The notes: generated from the sequence alone by a model not told the origin. Counted from the first letter of the stretch, positions 11,201 through 19,136 are shown. The stretch: 60,000 nucleotides of DNA from Symsagittifera roscoffensis (GCF_963678635.1 NC_087062.1:77875200-77935199), one strand, 5' to 3'. A program made the numbers and translations.

Positions 11201-11596
11201 AGTCGAAATACACCACCTGAATTACTTACACGAAAAACAACAGTGGAAATACCCAAAAACATAAAATTCTACCTTGCAGAAAACGAAACATCACCCCGAT
11301 TGGAATGCAAATATGCAGTAAAAACTGATATTGAACAATCACAAATAAATAGTTTACAACATTTCCCACTTTATTTAGATTGTCAAAATAATCATTATGA
11401 AGTTGATCTACTTGGAACATCAACTTTCAAACCAATCCCATATTCTCAATGGATAAAAAATAACACCCAACAAAAACGAACAAAACAACACCCACCTAAG
11501 AAAGACCATTTTCCACTAATTGAAAAAGAAGATTTAACTGATAAAATAAATTTATCAGGACCACAAACAAATGATTCAAAATACACAATAAATTAA
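5192..11596 (+). CDS. Gag-Pol: Gag, zinc knuckle, protease, reverse transcriptase, RNase H
   Basis: A 2134-codon ORF starts at ATG in a good context. Residues ~1-600 are Gln/Asn-rich and poorly conserved. A Retrotrans_gag-like helical domain covers ~620-790. A CCHC zinc knuckle (C-x2-C-x4-H-x4-C) begins at residue 842, and a long Arg/Asn/Ser/Tyr-rich stretch follows to ~1080. The aspartic protease motif DSGA starts at residue 1229. The RT lies at ~1565-1830, with the catalytic YLDD at 1737-1740. RNase H starts near CDAS (Asp1886) and includes the catalytic MRECTA and FTDHKP segments, ending near LPDTLSR. There is no Gag/Pol frameshift: both are in one frame. The ORF stops at TAA 11594-11596 in the RNase H-integrase linker, and the same frame reopens immediately and encodes integrase. 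All catalytic motifs I checked are intact. Confidence 0.95.
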   Translation: MSSTHTPGDETPDDDEIFPFIVDADTDRGQHIFCQNLLVNLFEPGISPCKTEFPDVKIKRQIIDHYLKDICNITQQYGIYSIEFTSPNHNNRKYTIQTDDLDLEFSKVFSEYIKSIQYHNSQRANSIFTNEVFAIIYSYISILENEIPITNVSPTETSKHLRVRHEITLLSSYLNIIKENFTKDDVSQHTKHDLQKILAWFIIDYFTHNIDLIAQARKNFRPQNSNDDTAITEQSDYVWDPEWSHPAFISFPQTISSQAISTISYIRDYVKVIPLTIDATPLNYNTFLPNTQNNSLNSTVIHNENLNGTRNLTQQDIQTPSHFINEEIVHTTTTQQSISPIRPNLTTPRNTNPSQTQVTLQSTVKPSVAPKYSHMDYQTYRPMTIPSKTRKTFTRNNFADHNYNYTHPSKTYNQPQRNFNQYTRSRNWDNPMTQPNSINFQTNPPQDHSENYPFFQQNKNKKQTSYQMDNLSSDDDFLQPDIFAPNTQEYRRQGIQKTRTNHRNFSPQPIDAQHQQPIQQQNLINTQSFQPIQQQNPMTAHSYQPSQMQNEIPLPYYLQQHEITRNQLSNFSQMPNAAESLQMTMNPYLMGGSSITSNKPLMVFTGTDPEYSVEDYLNAVTANLILNIGPEPINTPLHQNWIHRRTALIQTTLDGAAQKWFSVLPLEIKSNWKRFTQEFSKMFDSERNKQQQRVLCNEIRRLPNETIKQIAVRIETLVRKAYSLNTHDYKNTKMTEILMMTLTPQLRKIAIKKRASHPSSIREPDLDFRKLVDKLEQAEITMKLEETENLKLQYVNRIETTPTNINNIQESETDLVEKITEILNIYEKNPNFKGKPSFKKWCNYCRRYGHSISECKQKQQDNQNKPQKYKEPNKSFYQYMKKDQNLPNKTVYSNNSSGKPLPNNTNYTRNQSPYNSSYRGRSPERRNTNNSSQNHYNRPNSRNNYSRSNSNTQRFVSRSNSQSRNNYYPNNQSRNSSYNRNRNYSYNRNRSYSNNRNQNYPNNQSRNNSYNRSNYNRPNNNYQNRSRNNSQNRHPSYNNRYRNYSQSPHRNNNNYNNSINRHRSSTPKHQRQINQVQSNPETTSDPPGIDDTVTDTLQLNQINCTSSDSESDTENTLSINMIKVENDYESVIYEQPFSSHIYENQSEFLQNYYTTPINSTPTTQETNEINTTNQTNKNTKTKCLNTNHIYQNIQKEQPKEKIWTIPFLLESPRNKEFQPPDLEIDFLIDSGAESNIINIPTWNEIKTLHPKLTPLETSSKLATAQGSTLINYGKIQLFLLPTRTMEQSKILNKPFKQIFHITDIKYNIIGIPFISKYIPTINILNSKILIKDKYTKTKETSLTFFQRLNKQPPFFSKFYPIFNQQRKHLKPLSGNIYNFSIKQVHQYDKEQNKQKFYLSEFEFKPIHKFFKITISSIKYLKNSNSDIISLHVYNNTPYQVTLPLGLLGYCETNATISPIHEKAYRVNNILQLLDICQSTILNEELSINNIISNENRNTDYFTKTPYFKPTFNISNYTEDQQKFLTMFNFQHSQITQDEFEKLAKQLIKYSSVYATSKFDVGKISSSLHLPLKPDAVFKKQRASKVPIHLHDKVNRLLDILEQYNIISPVNKEEQPKGNTFINPVIILAKGESLKIVLDARYLNSLIDESKCNWPIEPIQVILTKINGKYFTTADMNSAYNQMPLDEQSRRLTQFVIGNQQYEFNRLFYGISIGPAAFSAFMSKIFRPLILKKNAITYLDDVFMQSQTKDEMFNVLEKYHQILQNENLKAAPDKSHFFLTRVKFLGHNIERKTITPLKSRIDAIQKLQPPTNKKKIQEFLGMLNFLSKYVYKMQLYLRPFYNILRQQNNFEWNTEHQTRFEEVKKLLTEQISNTIPDSNQPFYAMCDASNFGIGAALLQSHNGTNKMNLISANSRLFTQAELRLSTLMRECTAIIYTLTEYEFLILGSKHPTVLFTDHKPIIFLFTQKSNPNHRVYRFQLILMKFQNLHIVWTAGKNLALPDTLSRNTPPELLTRKTTVEIPKNIKFYLAENETSPRLECKYAVKTDIEQSQINSLQHFPLYLDCQNNHYEVDLLGTSTFKPIPYSQWIKNNTQQKRTKQHPPKKDHFPLIEKEDLTDKINLSGPQTNDSKYTIN

Positions 11597-13414
11597 GTTT
11601 TTGACCTCCACGACCCACTTGATACAATACCCTTATCTAAATTAGAAATCGAAAACATTTTTCTCCCCCCAACAGAAACAATTACAATTTCAACACTGAA
11701 ACAATATCAAAACCTTGACCCAGTAATTCGACAACTGAAATCATGGCACAAATATAAAACTAAACCTATCAAAGCAGATTCAACCATTCTAGGAAACAAA
11801 ACACTCCTCCGATACTTTCGCAAATTTAACAACACAACAATTAACGAAAATACAGACCTTTTAGAGTATAACCTGAATGAATCTACAGTTCCCTGTCTCC
11901 CTTTAAGTATGATTCTTATAGCTTTTAATATTTCACATACACAAAATATTAAAGGACACTCTGGATCAGAAAAAACATATTCAAATTTTATACAAAATTT
12001 TTACTTCCCAAATGCACCAATTTGGATAAAAGTACTATGCAATGATTGTATAGTATGTCAACTAAATAAACCTTACCCAAATCAAAAACAAATAGCACAA
12101 AAACAAGATTTTAAAGGACAAAGCTTGTACTTTAACCATCGTATCTCATTTGATACCAAAGGACCAATTTCACCCTCATCCGAAGGAAACTCCTACATTA
12201 TGGTAATTGTTGACGCATTTACACATTATGTAGCACTTAACCCAGTACCACATTGTAACGCTTATTACGCTTACACAACACTCTATGAACACTGGATAGC
12301 AAAATTCGGACTACCAGAAATTTTAGTTACAGACAACGGTACAGAATTCATAAATAATGAAATTATCACACTATGTCATTTATACAACATTAAACACAAA
12401 CCACGTACATCTCATGCACCTTGGACAAACGGCTTAGTCGAAGGTATGAACCGTTCATTACAAGAATATCTTAGATGTATCATCAACGGAAATGATACAA
12501 AATATACCGAATGGTCAGCAGATGTAAAATTATTTCCCTTAGCGTATAATTCACAAATTACGACAACTTTAGGAATGTCACCATACGAAATGGTTTTTAA
12601 CCAAAAGCCACGCAAACCAATAATGTTTACAGCAAATTCTCATAAAAACGCACAAGGTTATTGTCAACCAAATAAAGACTCAATTTGTTATAACCTACCT
12701 TTACATACACACGATGAAGATCATTTTCATCACCCACAAATTCTTAAACTAGCCTCCGGTACACACACCGAATGGATTCTAAATAGAGATAAAAAACACA
12801 ATGAAATTTATCAAAAAATAACAAAAAAGTTATTACAAAGACAAAACATTAATGAACAAATCAATTCACGTTTTACACCAGCCTCCGAATTAAAAATTGG
12901 AACATTTGTTTTAATACCTAATTTTAATACTCAAAAAGGAATTTCTAAAAAATTACAACCCCTTCGAAAAGGACCATACCAAATAATTGCAAAACCCACT
13001 GATGTCACATATAAAATTACCGACTCAAACAAAAAAGAAATCGTTCAACATCGAAACAACCTATTACCTTATTACCCAAAAGAATACGCACTCCGCGAAT
13101 TAACTCAATTATATTCTTTCACAGGATTAAAAATAATTCAAAATGAACCACATCTGAAAAACACAGAACAAAATGATAACCCCACCGAAAATCAAAACAC
13201 AAAACCAATCGCCACCAAAATCAATACACAAAAACATAAAGAATCACCAAAACAAAGAAAAAATAGAAAAATGACAGAACAAATAATACCCCAAGAACAA
13301 ATCGACAAATCAGAAAATAGAAAAACAACAAGACTCCGAAATCAACCACGTAAAAACTATAAAATATTCATCCCCCAATCTAAAATTTTAAAGAAAGTGG
13401 AATTTCAAAAGTAA
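11597..13414 (+). CDS. Integrase part of Pol, in frame after a TAA
   Basis: This is the same reading frame as the preceding Gag-Pol, open from the codon after the TAA to 13414. The first internal ATG is at 11909 and would give 501 aa. An H-x6-H ... C-x2-C zinc-binding domain (HTQNIKGH ... CNDC) comes first. The catalytic core has the DDE triad at Asp82, Asp142 and Glu178 counted from that ATG, with the canonical 35-residue D-E spacing, in FDTKG, TDNGTE and NGLVEGMNRS. The basic C-terminal tail shows no chromodomain that I recognise. Without the upstream ~100 codons the linker would be lost, but the zinc domain would remain. Production requires readthrough, internal initiation or a second intact copy. 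Alternatively, the stop is a recent null mutation. Confidence 0.93.
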   Translation, partial: VFDLHDPLDTIPLSKLEIENIFLPPTETITISTLKQYQNLDPVIRQLKSWHKYKTKPIKADSTILGNKTLLRYFRKFNNTTINENTDLLEYNLNESTVPCLPLSMILIAFNISHTQNIKGHSGSEKTYSNFIQNFYFPNAPIWIKVLCNDCIVCQLNKPYPNQKQIAQKQDFKGQSLYFNHRISFDTKGPISPSSEGNSYIMVIVDAFTHYVALNPVPHCNAYYAYTTLYEHWIAKFGLPEILVTDNGTEFINNEIITLCHLYNIKHKPRTSHAPWTNGLVEGMNRSLQEYLRCIINGNDTKYTEWSADVKLFPLAYNSQITTTLGMSPYEMVFNQKPRKPIMFTANSHKNAQGYCQPNKDSICYNLPLHTHDEDHFHHPQILKLASGTHTEWILNRDKKHNEIYQKITKKLLQRQNINEQINSRFTPASELKIGTFVLIPNFNTQKGISKKLQPLRKGPYQIIAKPTDVTYKITDSNKKEIVQHRNNLLPYYPKEYALRELTQLYSFTGLKIIQNEPHLKNTEQNDNPTENQNTKPIATKINTQKHKESPKQRKNRKMTEQIIPQEQIDKSENRKTTRLRNQPRKNYKIFIPQSKILKKVEFQK

Positions 13415-14011
13415 TTTTAACATTTGCTTCACAATCTTGAAACCTCCGAAACATTTTTCATTTACATTTTTCAAAATAACATGCTGACAAGTACGTAATA
13501 ATTCTAGTTCAAAATAGACCAATAGGATTCACCCAATCCGTCACTTTCTCTAACTCAAACTAAGACCAATTAGACGAATCATATAGAACTCCAGGCACAT
13601 CTATAACTATAACTTTACGACCTCCAGGTCAAAAATAAGCAAACCACTCCAACTTGACAACTAAAATAAATATCACCATAATACCGTACCCCTCCCTTAT
13701 CTAATAACCCAAAGATCAACAATATTTCCCCAACTCAGACCACGAATACCCCCAAAGCAAATTTGTTAACTTAGCCTAAAGTAACAAAATGAACATTTTA
13801 ATTAGCCTAAAGTATAAAAATCTCACCATACCCCGGATCATTTGACAAACAAAAATAAAGAAAAAGACGACCTCCCAGTCACCATGAAAATTGCCCCCAA
13901 CAATTTTTTACAAAACTCAACCCACTTGTCAAAAAACTAATAAATAATCCGACCACACTAGAAAATCGCCTCAAACAGCAAAAAATATTCGACCAAGAGA
14001 TCATTTCTTAA
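13415..14011 (+). other. Spacer between pol and the small 3' ORFs
   Basis: No ORF of note. It is A/C-rich like the rest of the element. 'TTAGCCTAAAGTA' occurs twice near 13770 and 13803. It could contain the promoter, IRES or splice acceptor for the 3' ORFs, but no signal is compelling. Confidence 0.5.
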
Positions 14012-14242
14012 ATGCTCTTCTCTCAATCAGTTACTCAAATACTCATAAATCTTAAACATTTTTTTACAATACTTGAAACCTTTATAATATTTCTTTTTGA
14101 TATACTTGAATCTTTTCTAATAATCCTAATCATTTTTTGTAACATTTTTTTAATTTTCTACACTCTACTCGAACTATTCCTCCAACTTTCCAAAACCCTT
14201 GATTATATCCACAGGTACGATTTATACAACTTGTCTAAATGA
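14012..14242 (+). CDS. 76-aa very hydrophobic ORF, possible membrane protein
   Basis: The product is dominated by Ile/Leu/Phe from residue ~10 to ~65 (for example FIIFLFDILESFLIILIIF), enough for one long or two short membrane segments. It ends with a short polar tail. The TGA at 14240-14242 overlaps the next ATG at 14239 (ATGA). No homologue is recognised. Because it is AT-rich and short, chance origin is possible; the coupling to the next ORF and the contrast with the hydrophilic neighbouring ORFs argue mildly for function. Confidence 0.45.
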   Translation: MLFSQSVTQILINLKHFFTILETFIIFLFDILESFLIILIIFCNIFLIFYTLLELFLQLSKTLDYIHRYDLYNLSK

Positions 14243-14427
14243 TACGAACAATTTTCAGTAGAACTGATATTTTTTTATTGTTTGTAATTTTCATAGCATT
14301 CTTATCATCCCTCATTTTGACCATCTGTAAATGTATAAAGAAAGCAATCCTCACATTTGCCCTAGCAACAGTCCTTCTAATTCTTTTTTTGGAAGAATAT
14401 TATAATAAACACAAAATTTCTCACTAA
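14239..14427 (+). CDS. 62-aa hydrophobic ORF overlapping the previous one by ATGA
   Basis: It opens with ATG inside the stop codon of the preceding 76-aa ORF. The residues around 10-32 (DIFLLFVIFIAFLSSLILTI) and 38-53 are hydrophobic and separated by a CKCIKK segment, which suggests a two-pass small membrane protein. It ends at TAA 14425-14427. The function is unknown. It could be the membrane part of an unrecognised envelope-like or viroporin-like cassette, but there is no direct evidence. Confidence 0.45.
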   Translation: MIRTIFSRTDIFLLFVIFIAFLSSLILTICKCIKKAILTFALATVLLILFLEEYYNKHKISH

Positions 14428-14435
14428 AGTAATAA

Positions 14436-15716
14436 TTCAAAAAACCATCAAAAATTGCTACCCAACAGTCACAAAGTCAGTCTTCACCGACATCATCCCA
14501 AGATAACCCAACACCACCTTCAACTACTCAAAATCCTCAAACATCTACACGAATTTCTTTTCAAGACAATCCATACACTTTTGAAGAACGACATGCTCGT
14601 TTATCAGAACCACTAGAACCAGTTCAACGACAAGCACCTCTAAGCGAACCAACATATAACCTATACCCAACACTACCACAAGAACTAAGTAGAATAAGAA
14701 ATTCTAGTCAAAACCAAAATACAGTCGAAATAAATAGACAAATTATACATCCTCGACGAAACAGAAATCTTCAAACTCCCCGAGTTCATTTTGATATACC
14801 TCAATCCCCATCACAAAACACTCCAGAAAACCCCATTGGTATATTACCAGAAACCCCTACGCTTCTTTCACAACGTAGCACCTCAAGCCTACCATCAGAT
14901 TACTTAGGTTCAACACCAACATCTGAGCAAATACGTGAAAATCCTTTCAACCCCACAAACCAAACATCACGATTTCCATATTGGACTACACATTCATTTA
15001 CACAAGGTGAACCAAATTTAGTCAATGACCCCATAGATATTTCTACGGATACAACAACATCCTCATCACTACCAGAAACATTATCACTACCATCAACACC
15101 ATCAATAAGCCAGATTTCACCACCACCTTTTAACTTAAATTTTCCAAATAATCTCGACGCCAGATATCGAGAACAATTATCAATAAATATTCCTTTAAGA
15201 CTAGATTGGAATACATTTACAGCACCTCCACCATTATTTGGACAACATAACGAAAGTAACCGCCTTCATAACTGGGCACTTAATAGATTACAATATCGCC
15301 AAGATATTCACAACGATATCCGTGATCACAATATTCAAATACTCCAACAAAACAGTTTACAATTAAAGTCATCTATAAACAAAATTCTTTTAGACGCACA
15401 AATAAAAGAATATAACACAAAAATAGCAACACGACAAAATACATACGACGAAGAACATAACAATGTAGACATAACGCCAACGGCACCACAATTACCACCC
15501 CTACCAAATAACCATCCACTATCCCTAGTCCCACGAAATTTTCGAAATTTAGCCATCACACATAATCCAAATTTTCGACTCACCACATCACAAAGTCCCA
15601 TTCAACATATAATGACACACCAGTCACAAGATGATAATACTTATGAACAAATTATTGAACAACCCCATACCACCGCTTTTCAGTCTCAAAATAATCATTT
15701 TTTTAGCCCACGATGA
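14436..15716 (+). CDS. 426-codon Gln/Pro/Ser/Thr-rich ORF lacking an AUG start
   Basis: The frame is open from the TAA TAA at 14430-14435 to TGA at 15714-15716, but its first ATG is near the end (about 15612). It must therefore start by splicing, by a non-AUG codon, or from upstream sequence lost in this copy. The protein is low-complexity (Q, P, S, T, N) for ~270 residues. A more structured, helix-prone part with coiled-coil character follows (around NRLHNWALNRLQYRQDIHND). Codon use matches gag-pol. Acceptor-like 'TTGCTACCCAACAG' ends at 14468, within the first codons. Its TGA overlaps the ATG of the 601-aa ORF. No family is recognised. Confidence 0.7.
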   Translation, partial: FKKPSKIATQQSQSQSSPTSSQDNPTPPSTTQNPQTSTRISFQDNPYTFEERHARLSEPLEPVQRQAPLSEPTYNLYPTLPQELSRIRNSSQNQNTVEINRQIIHPRRNRNLQTPRVHFDIPQSPSQNTPENPIGILPETPTLLSQRSTSSLPSDYLGSTPTSEQIRENPFNPTNQTSRFPYWTTHSFTQGEPNLVNDPIDISTDTTTSSSLPETLSLPSTPSISQISPPPFNLNFPNNLDARYREQLSINIPLRLDWNTFTAPPPLFGQHNESNRLHNWALNRLQYRQDIHNDIRDHNIQILQQNSLQLKSSINKILLDAQIKEYNTKIATRQNTYDEEHNNVDITPTAPQLPPLPNNHPLSLVPRNFRNLAITHNPNFRLTTSQSPIQHIMTHQSQDDNTYEQIIEQPHTTAFQSQNNHFFSPR

Positions 15717-17518
15717 GCCGCCAACTTGGATCACTACACCGATCAAATTCCCACCCAACCAATCTTACCTCTCCAATCCCAATAATACCACTTTTTGCTT
15801 TTCCGCCACCCGATTTTTCACCTAGTAATGTAACATCAGGCATGAATTCCGACACTAATTCACACATCTCAGTTTTATATTCCATCTCACAACTCAATAA
15901 CCCGAATATTGAAACCCCCGATGAATTTGCCGACTCAGAACCATCCCCATCAAACCATTTTCATAATTCTTCTAATTTTTCTCAACCCCCTTTTCAACCC
16001 ATATTATCCAATAACCCTGACCCCATTACTCCCACACCCTCTTATGCTTCCCAAGTTACCCCAACCTACTCCTCATACCATTCTGACCAATCATCTCATT
16101 CTCCAGACACCCCCCGAATCTCCCCAGAGCTAGATAATTTTATTACCCTCCAACAACAACCCTACCACCTTAATACCCCAACCATAAACCAAATCTCCTC
16201 CACTATAAATTCATCCAACCCCCCTACCCCTACACCCTCTTCAAATTATACTGAATCATTAGCACCATCATCCACATCAACTGAATCTTCACTCAACACT
16301 AATAGAGCTTACCGCACTTTTAAAAGAAAGTTCCCCAACCATCCTTTCCCAGCAAAACCAGGAACAGCCCGTGAATACATCAACCACCCCAAGCATACTA
16401 ACACAAAAGAATTTTTAGCCATCACCTTACCCTCATTCCCACAATACACCTTAAACACCCCCCACGACACTAACGAAACACGCAACTTTGTAGATGAATA
16501 CGTTTTAATGCCCACTCTCTCTTGGACCTCATATTATCATTTTACTAACCCTCTTTGCTTACCTTTATCTAACACTCACATCGATATAGAGCGAAATACG
16601 GACATGCTATATCGACTCACTACACCACTAACCGCTAGACAATTTACTTACGTTGGATATAAAAAATCACTAAAAACACACACTGCACCTAGAGCTAACG
16701 AATATACACTCGAATACTATGATCACAACATCATCAGAGCTAACCAAGATCAATTCTTAGACGACGATCGCTTCGCTAATCCACAAATTACCAAGAAATT
16801 TTTCATCAAGACACCATATATATTTACACTAAACATCTTCGACCGAAAGTTTGATCACATTATTTCAGAAGCACTAACAGATACACAAGCATACGAAAGT
16901 TTTAAAGAACGCTTCCAAATATTTTCACTAACCTTTCATTTCCTTGCACCACACGAAAGAGATTTACACTGCTCACACGATATTATGTTGCGCACTAAAC
17001 AAACCCACACATATAGTTATTACCGCTTCATCCAAAATCACTTTGACCTACACACACCCTCTAGACAACCACACCATCGCTTTCAATTCATTAATTCCAA
17101 ATACACTTCACCATTTTTCCTAAATTTCACATATTGCATTAAAGATACTAACCTTCATGGTATTCTTCGCAATTATGATCCCATAACCCAAATGTACATC
17201 TTCTGTCCCATCACCAAGACCTTCAACGCCGAAGAATCCCGACCCTTCCTTATCCCGCACGAGTTTGTACAACCTATAGAAATCCCAATTTTAGAATTCA
17301 TCCACAACACTAAATTCAATCACAAATTATATAATCTAATCCAAAACACACCTTATGAGTTTGCAGTTGGCACTGAAGAACTAACCACTATCAAGGCACT
17401 CCAATTGCTTTGGCCACTGCTTCAGACTAAAAATATCATCCGCATCTTAGCTAAACTACTAACAACTTCAGAACTAATTCACGACATCTTCCCCCACGGT
17501 TTTTTCCCCGACGACTAA
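15713..17518 (+). CDS. 601-aa ORF of unknown function at the 3' end of the element
   Basis: The ATG at 15713 sits inside the stop of the preceding ORF (ATGA). Residues 1-~200 are Ser/Pro/Asn/Thr-rich and probably disordered. From ~205 (YRTFKRKFPNHPF) to the end the sequence looks like a folded domain with regularly spaced aromatic and aliphatic residues and several His and Cys. There is no signal peptide, transmembrane segment or furin-like site, so it does not look like Env. I also see no nuclease or polymerase motif. It could be a second structural or capsid-like protein, an RNA-silencing suppressor or a captured host gene; nothing in the sequence decides this. It ends TAA 3 bp before a strong splice donor. 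Confidence 0.85.
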   Translation: MSRQLGSLHRSNSHPTNLTSPIPIIPLFAFPPPDFSPSNVTSGMNSDTNSHISVLYSISQLNNPNIETPDEFADSEPSPSNHFHNSSNFSQPPFQPILSNNPDPITPTPSYASQVTPTYSSYHSDQSSHSPDTPRISPELDNFITLQQQPYHLNTPTINQISSTINSSNPPTPTPSSNYTESLAPSSTSTESSLNTNRAYRTFKRKFPNHPFPAKPGTAREYINHPKHTNTKEFLAITLPSFPQYTLNTPHDTNETRNFVDEYVLMPTLSWTSYYHFTNPLCLPLSNTHIDIERNTDMLYRLTTPLTARQFTYVGYKKSLKTHTAPRANEYTLEYYDHNIIRANQDQFLDDDRFANPQITKKFFIKTPYIFTLNIFDRKFDHIISEALTDTQAYESFKERFQIFSLTFHFLAPHERDLHCSHDIMLRTKQTHTYSYYRFIQNHFDLHTPSRQPHHRFQFINSKYTSPFFLNFTYCIKDTNLHGILRNYDPITQMYIFCPITKTFNAEESRPFLIPHEFVQPIEIPILEFIHNTKFNHKLYNLIQNTPYEFAVGTEELTTIKALQLLWPLLQTKNIIRILAKLLTTSELIHDIFPHGFFPDD

Positions 17519-17521
17519 CAG

Positions 17522-17600
17522 GTAAGTATGAATTAAATGAATATAACTAACTAATTGAAATATTAAAAAACTCACCATACTTTATCTATGTTTTCCTTAG
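17522..17600 (+). other. Predicted 79-bp GT-AG intron just after the last stop codon
   Basis: A consensus donor (CAG|GTAAGTATG) begins at 17522, a branch-like AACTAACTAA lies near 17545, and TATGTTTTCCTTAG gives an acceptor ending at 17600. The TAA of the 601-aa ORF is at 17516-17518, so splicing would not change the protein. Introns retained in retroelements imply control of spliced versus genomic RNA. Transcription has not been tested. Confidence 0.6.
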
Positions 17601-19136
17601 ATTTTTAGCCTTCATCCGACGATCACCTACAAAAACCACAAAAAACAAATAAAGATCGCAAATTTCATCAAACAGACTTCAACAATTCTATTAATCTCTT
17701 ACACTTATAAATTTATAAATTTAATACCAATGCAGTAAATTCATTTCTAAAATTTTCCCCACAAGCAGTAAATCTAATTATAATGAAAATTTGTAACTTA
17801 AAATTCCCCCATAACTAGCAGTAAATTTCCAAATTCTATGCAGTAAATTAATAAAATGCAATTGCAGTACTAACCTTTTGATATTCTCATTCATTCGCAC
17901 AGAAATTCTATCCACACTCGCACAGCTCGCCCACGAAGAATTGTTTAAAATAATGAATTTCAGTTTCAAGTTTTCACACTCAACAACTCTAACATATAAT
18001 AACATGTTTCAAACTTTCCTTTAACCCGGTTGGAAAGGAATCATATACTAAACAAAACTAACCAACGCAGCTTACTAAATACCACAAATCATAGAATAAC
18101 AGCATGACTAAGAAAAGGAAACCAACGGTACCCAAACCGGATTAACCCAGTTTAAAACTGGATAATTTATTCTTTTGAAGACTATTATAAAGTCTAAGAA
18201 AGAAATAATAAAACACAAAAAAGTCGAAAGACAAACCCATACCACAAACAATTTGATTTTTGGAAAAAGGACATAACCAACAAGACATAAGAAAAACCAC
18301 AACAAACCCAACATAAAACGTTGTCACATAACAGGACCCCTCACAAAAACCGCATGAAATCATACTTCCACCCCTGGCCTAACCCACCAGGAAGGACGTC
18401 CTGAGCATGCTCTATAGCCGGCCTAACCCACCGCGCTACATCCACGCTTTGTGACCACACCTCTATTTTTAATAAGAGCTACTCAAGGGTGAGTAACTCT
18501 TCAAAATAACCGAACTAAAACAAAAAGCTTTTGTGAAAACAACTAACTAAAATCATTATTAAAAAATATTAAACTAATAAAAGTTTTATAAAATGTAAAA
18601 TCACATGATGCAATACATAGATCAGAATACAACACCAAGGACGAACATCAAAAGACAAAACGACCCCACCACACTCGAGAGAGAATGACCAACTACAATC
18701 AATATGCCGCTCACAATCACAACTCAAAGGATTTAGAGTACGACTTGACCTCGCAGAAAAGGACTTCATTGAACTAGACCAATGACCACCTCGATGACCC
18801 AAGTGTACGTACAGATCCGAGTAACCAGGCATCCCCTCCACGCACAATCTCCACGCCATTCCCAAGCTAGATCAGACACAAAAGAAGTTCTCCCCGAAGA
18901 ACAGAAAAACCTGACATAGCCAACCATTCTGAAATCAGAATTGATTTTGTTGCAGAGACTCAGTCGTTGTCACAAGAAGAACACAACGTCTTATGTCCCT
19001 AACTCCAGCTTCCTGAAACTTCTTTAACAAAGAAGAAGCGGAAGAAAATTATGATGTTCACCAAATACCAACGTCCATCATCCATCCTTGAATTACAGAA
19101 GAACTGTTCTAAAAAACTCTGTAAAACCCGGATGGG
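17601..19136 (+). other. 3' untranslated region of the retroelement
   Basis: No supported ORF. The 9-mer GCAGTAAAT occurs at 17732, 17765, 17818 and 17840, with a partial copy at 17864. GC-richer duplicated 'GGCCTAACCCACC' lies at about 18378 and 18420. A purine tract (AAAGAAGAAGCGGAAGAAAA) sits near 19028. Immediately before the 3' LTR is CCCGGATGGG, whose GGATGGG may be the polypurine tract that primes plus-strand synthesis. Confidence 0.6.

Noticed and set aside
5192-11596. Copia or BEL classification of the retroelement
   Set aside because: Integrase follows RNase H, which excludes Copia. The single Gag-Pol frame, the CCHC knuckle and the YLDD-type RT neighbourhood look Gypsy-like. A BEL relation was not tested by phylogeny but seems less likely with a 4-bp duplication.
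14012-14427. Small hydrophobic ORFs as an env gene
   Set aside because: Too short, with no signal peptide plus surface/transmembrane architecture or cleavage site; function left open.
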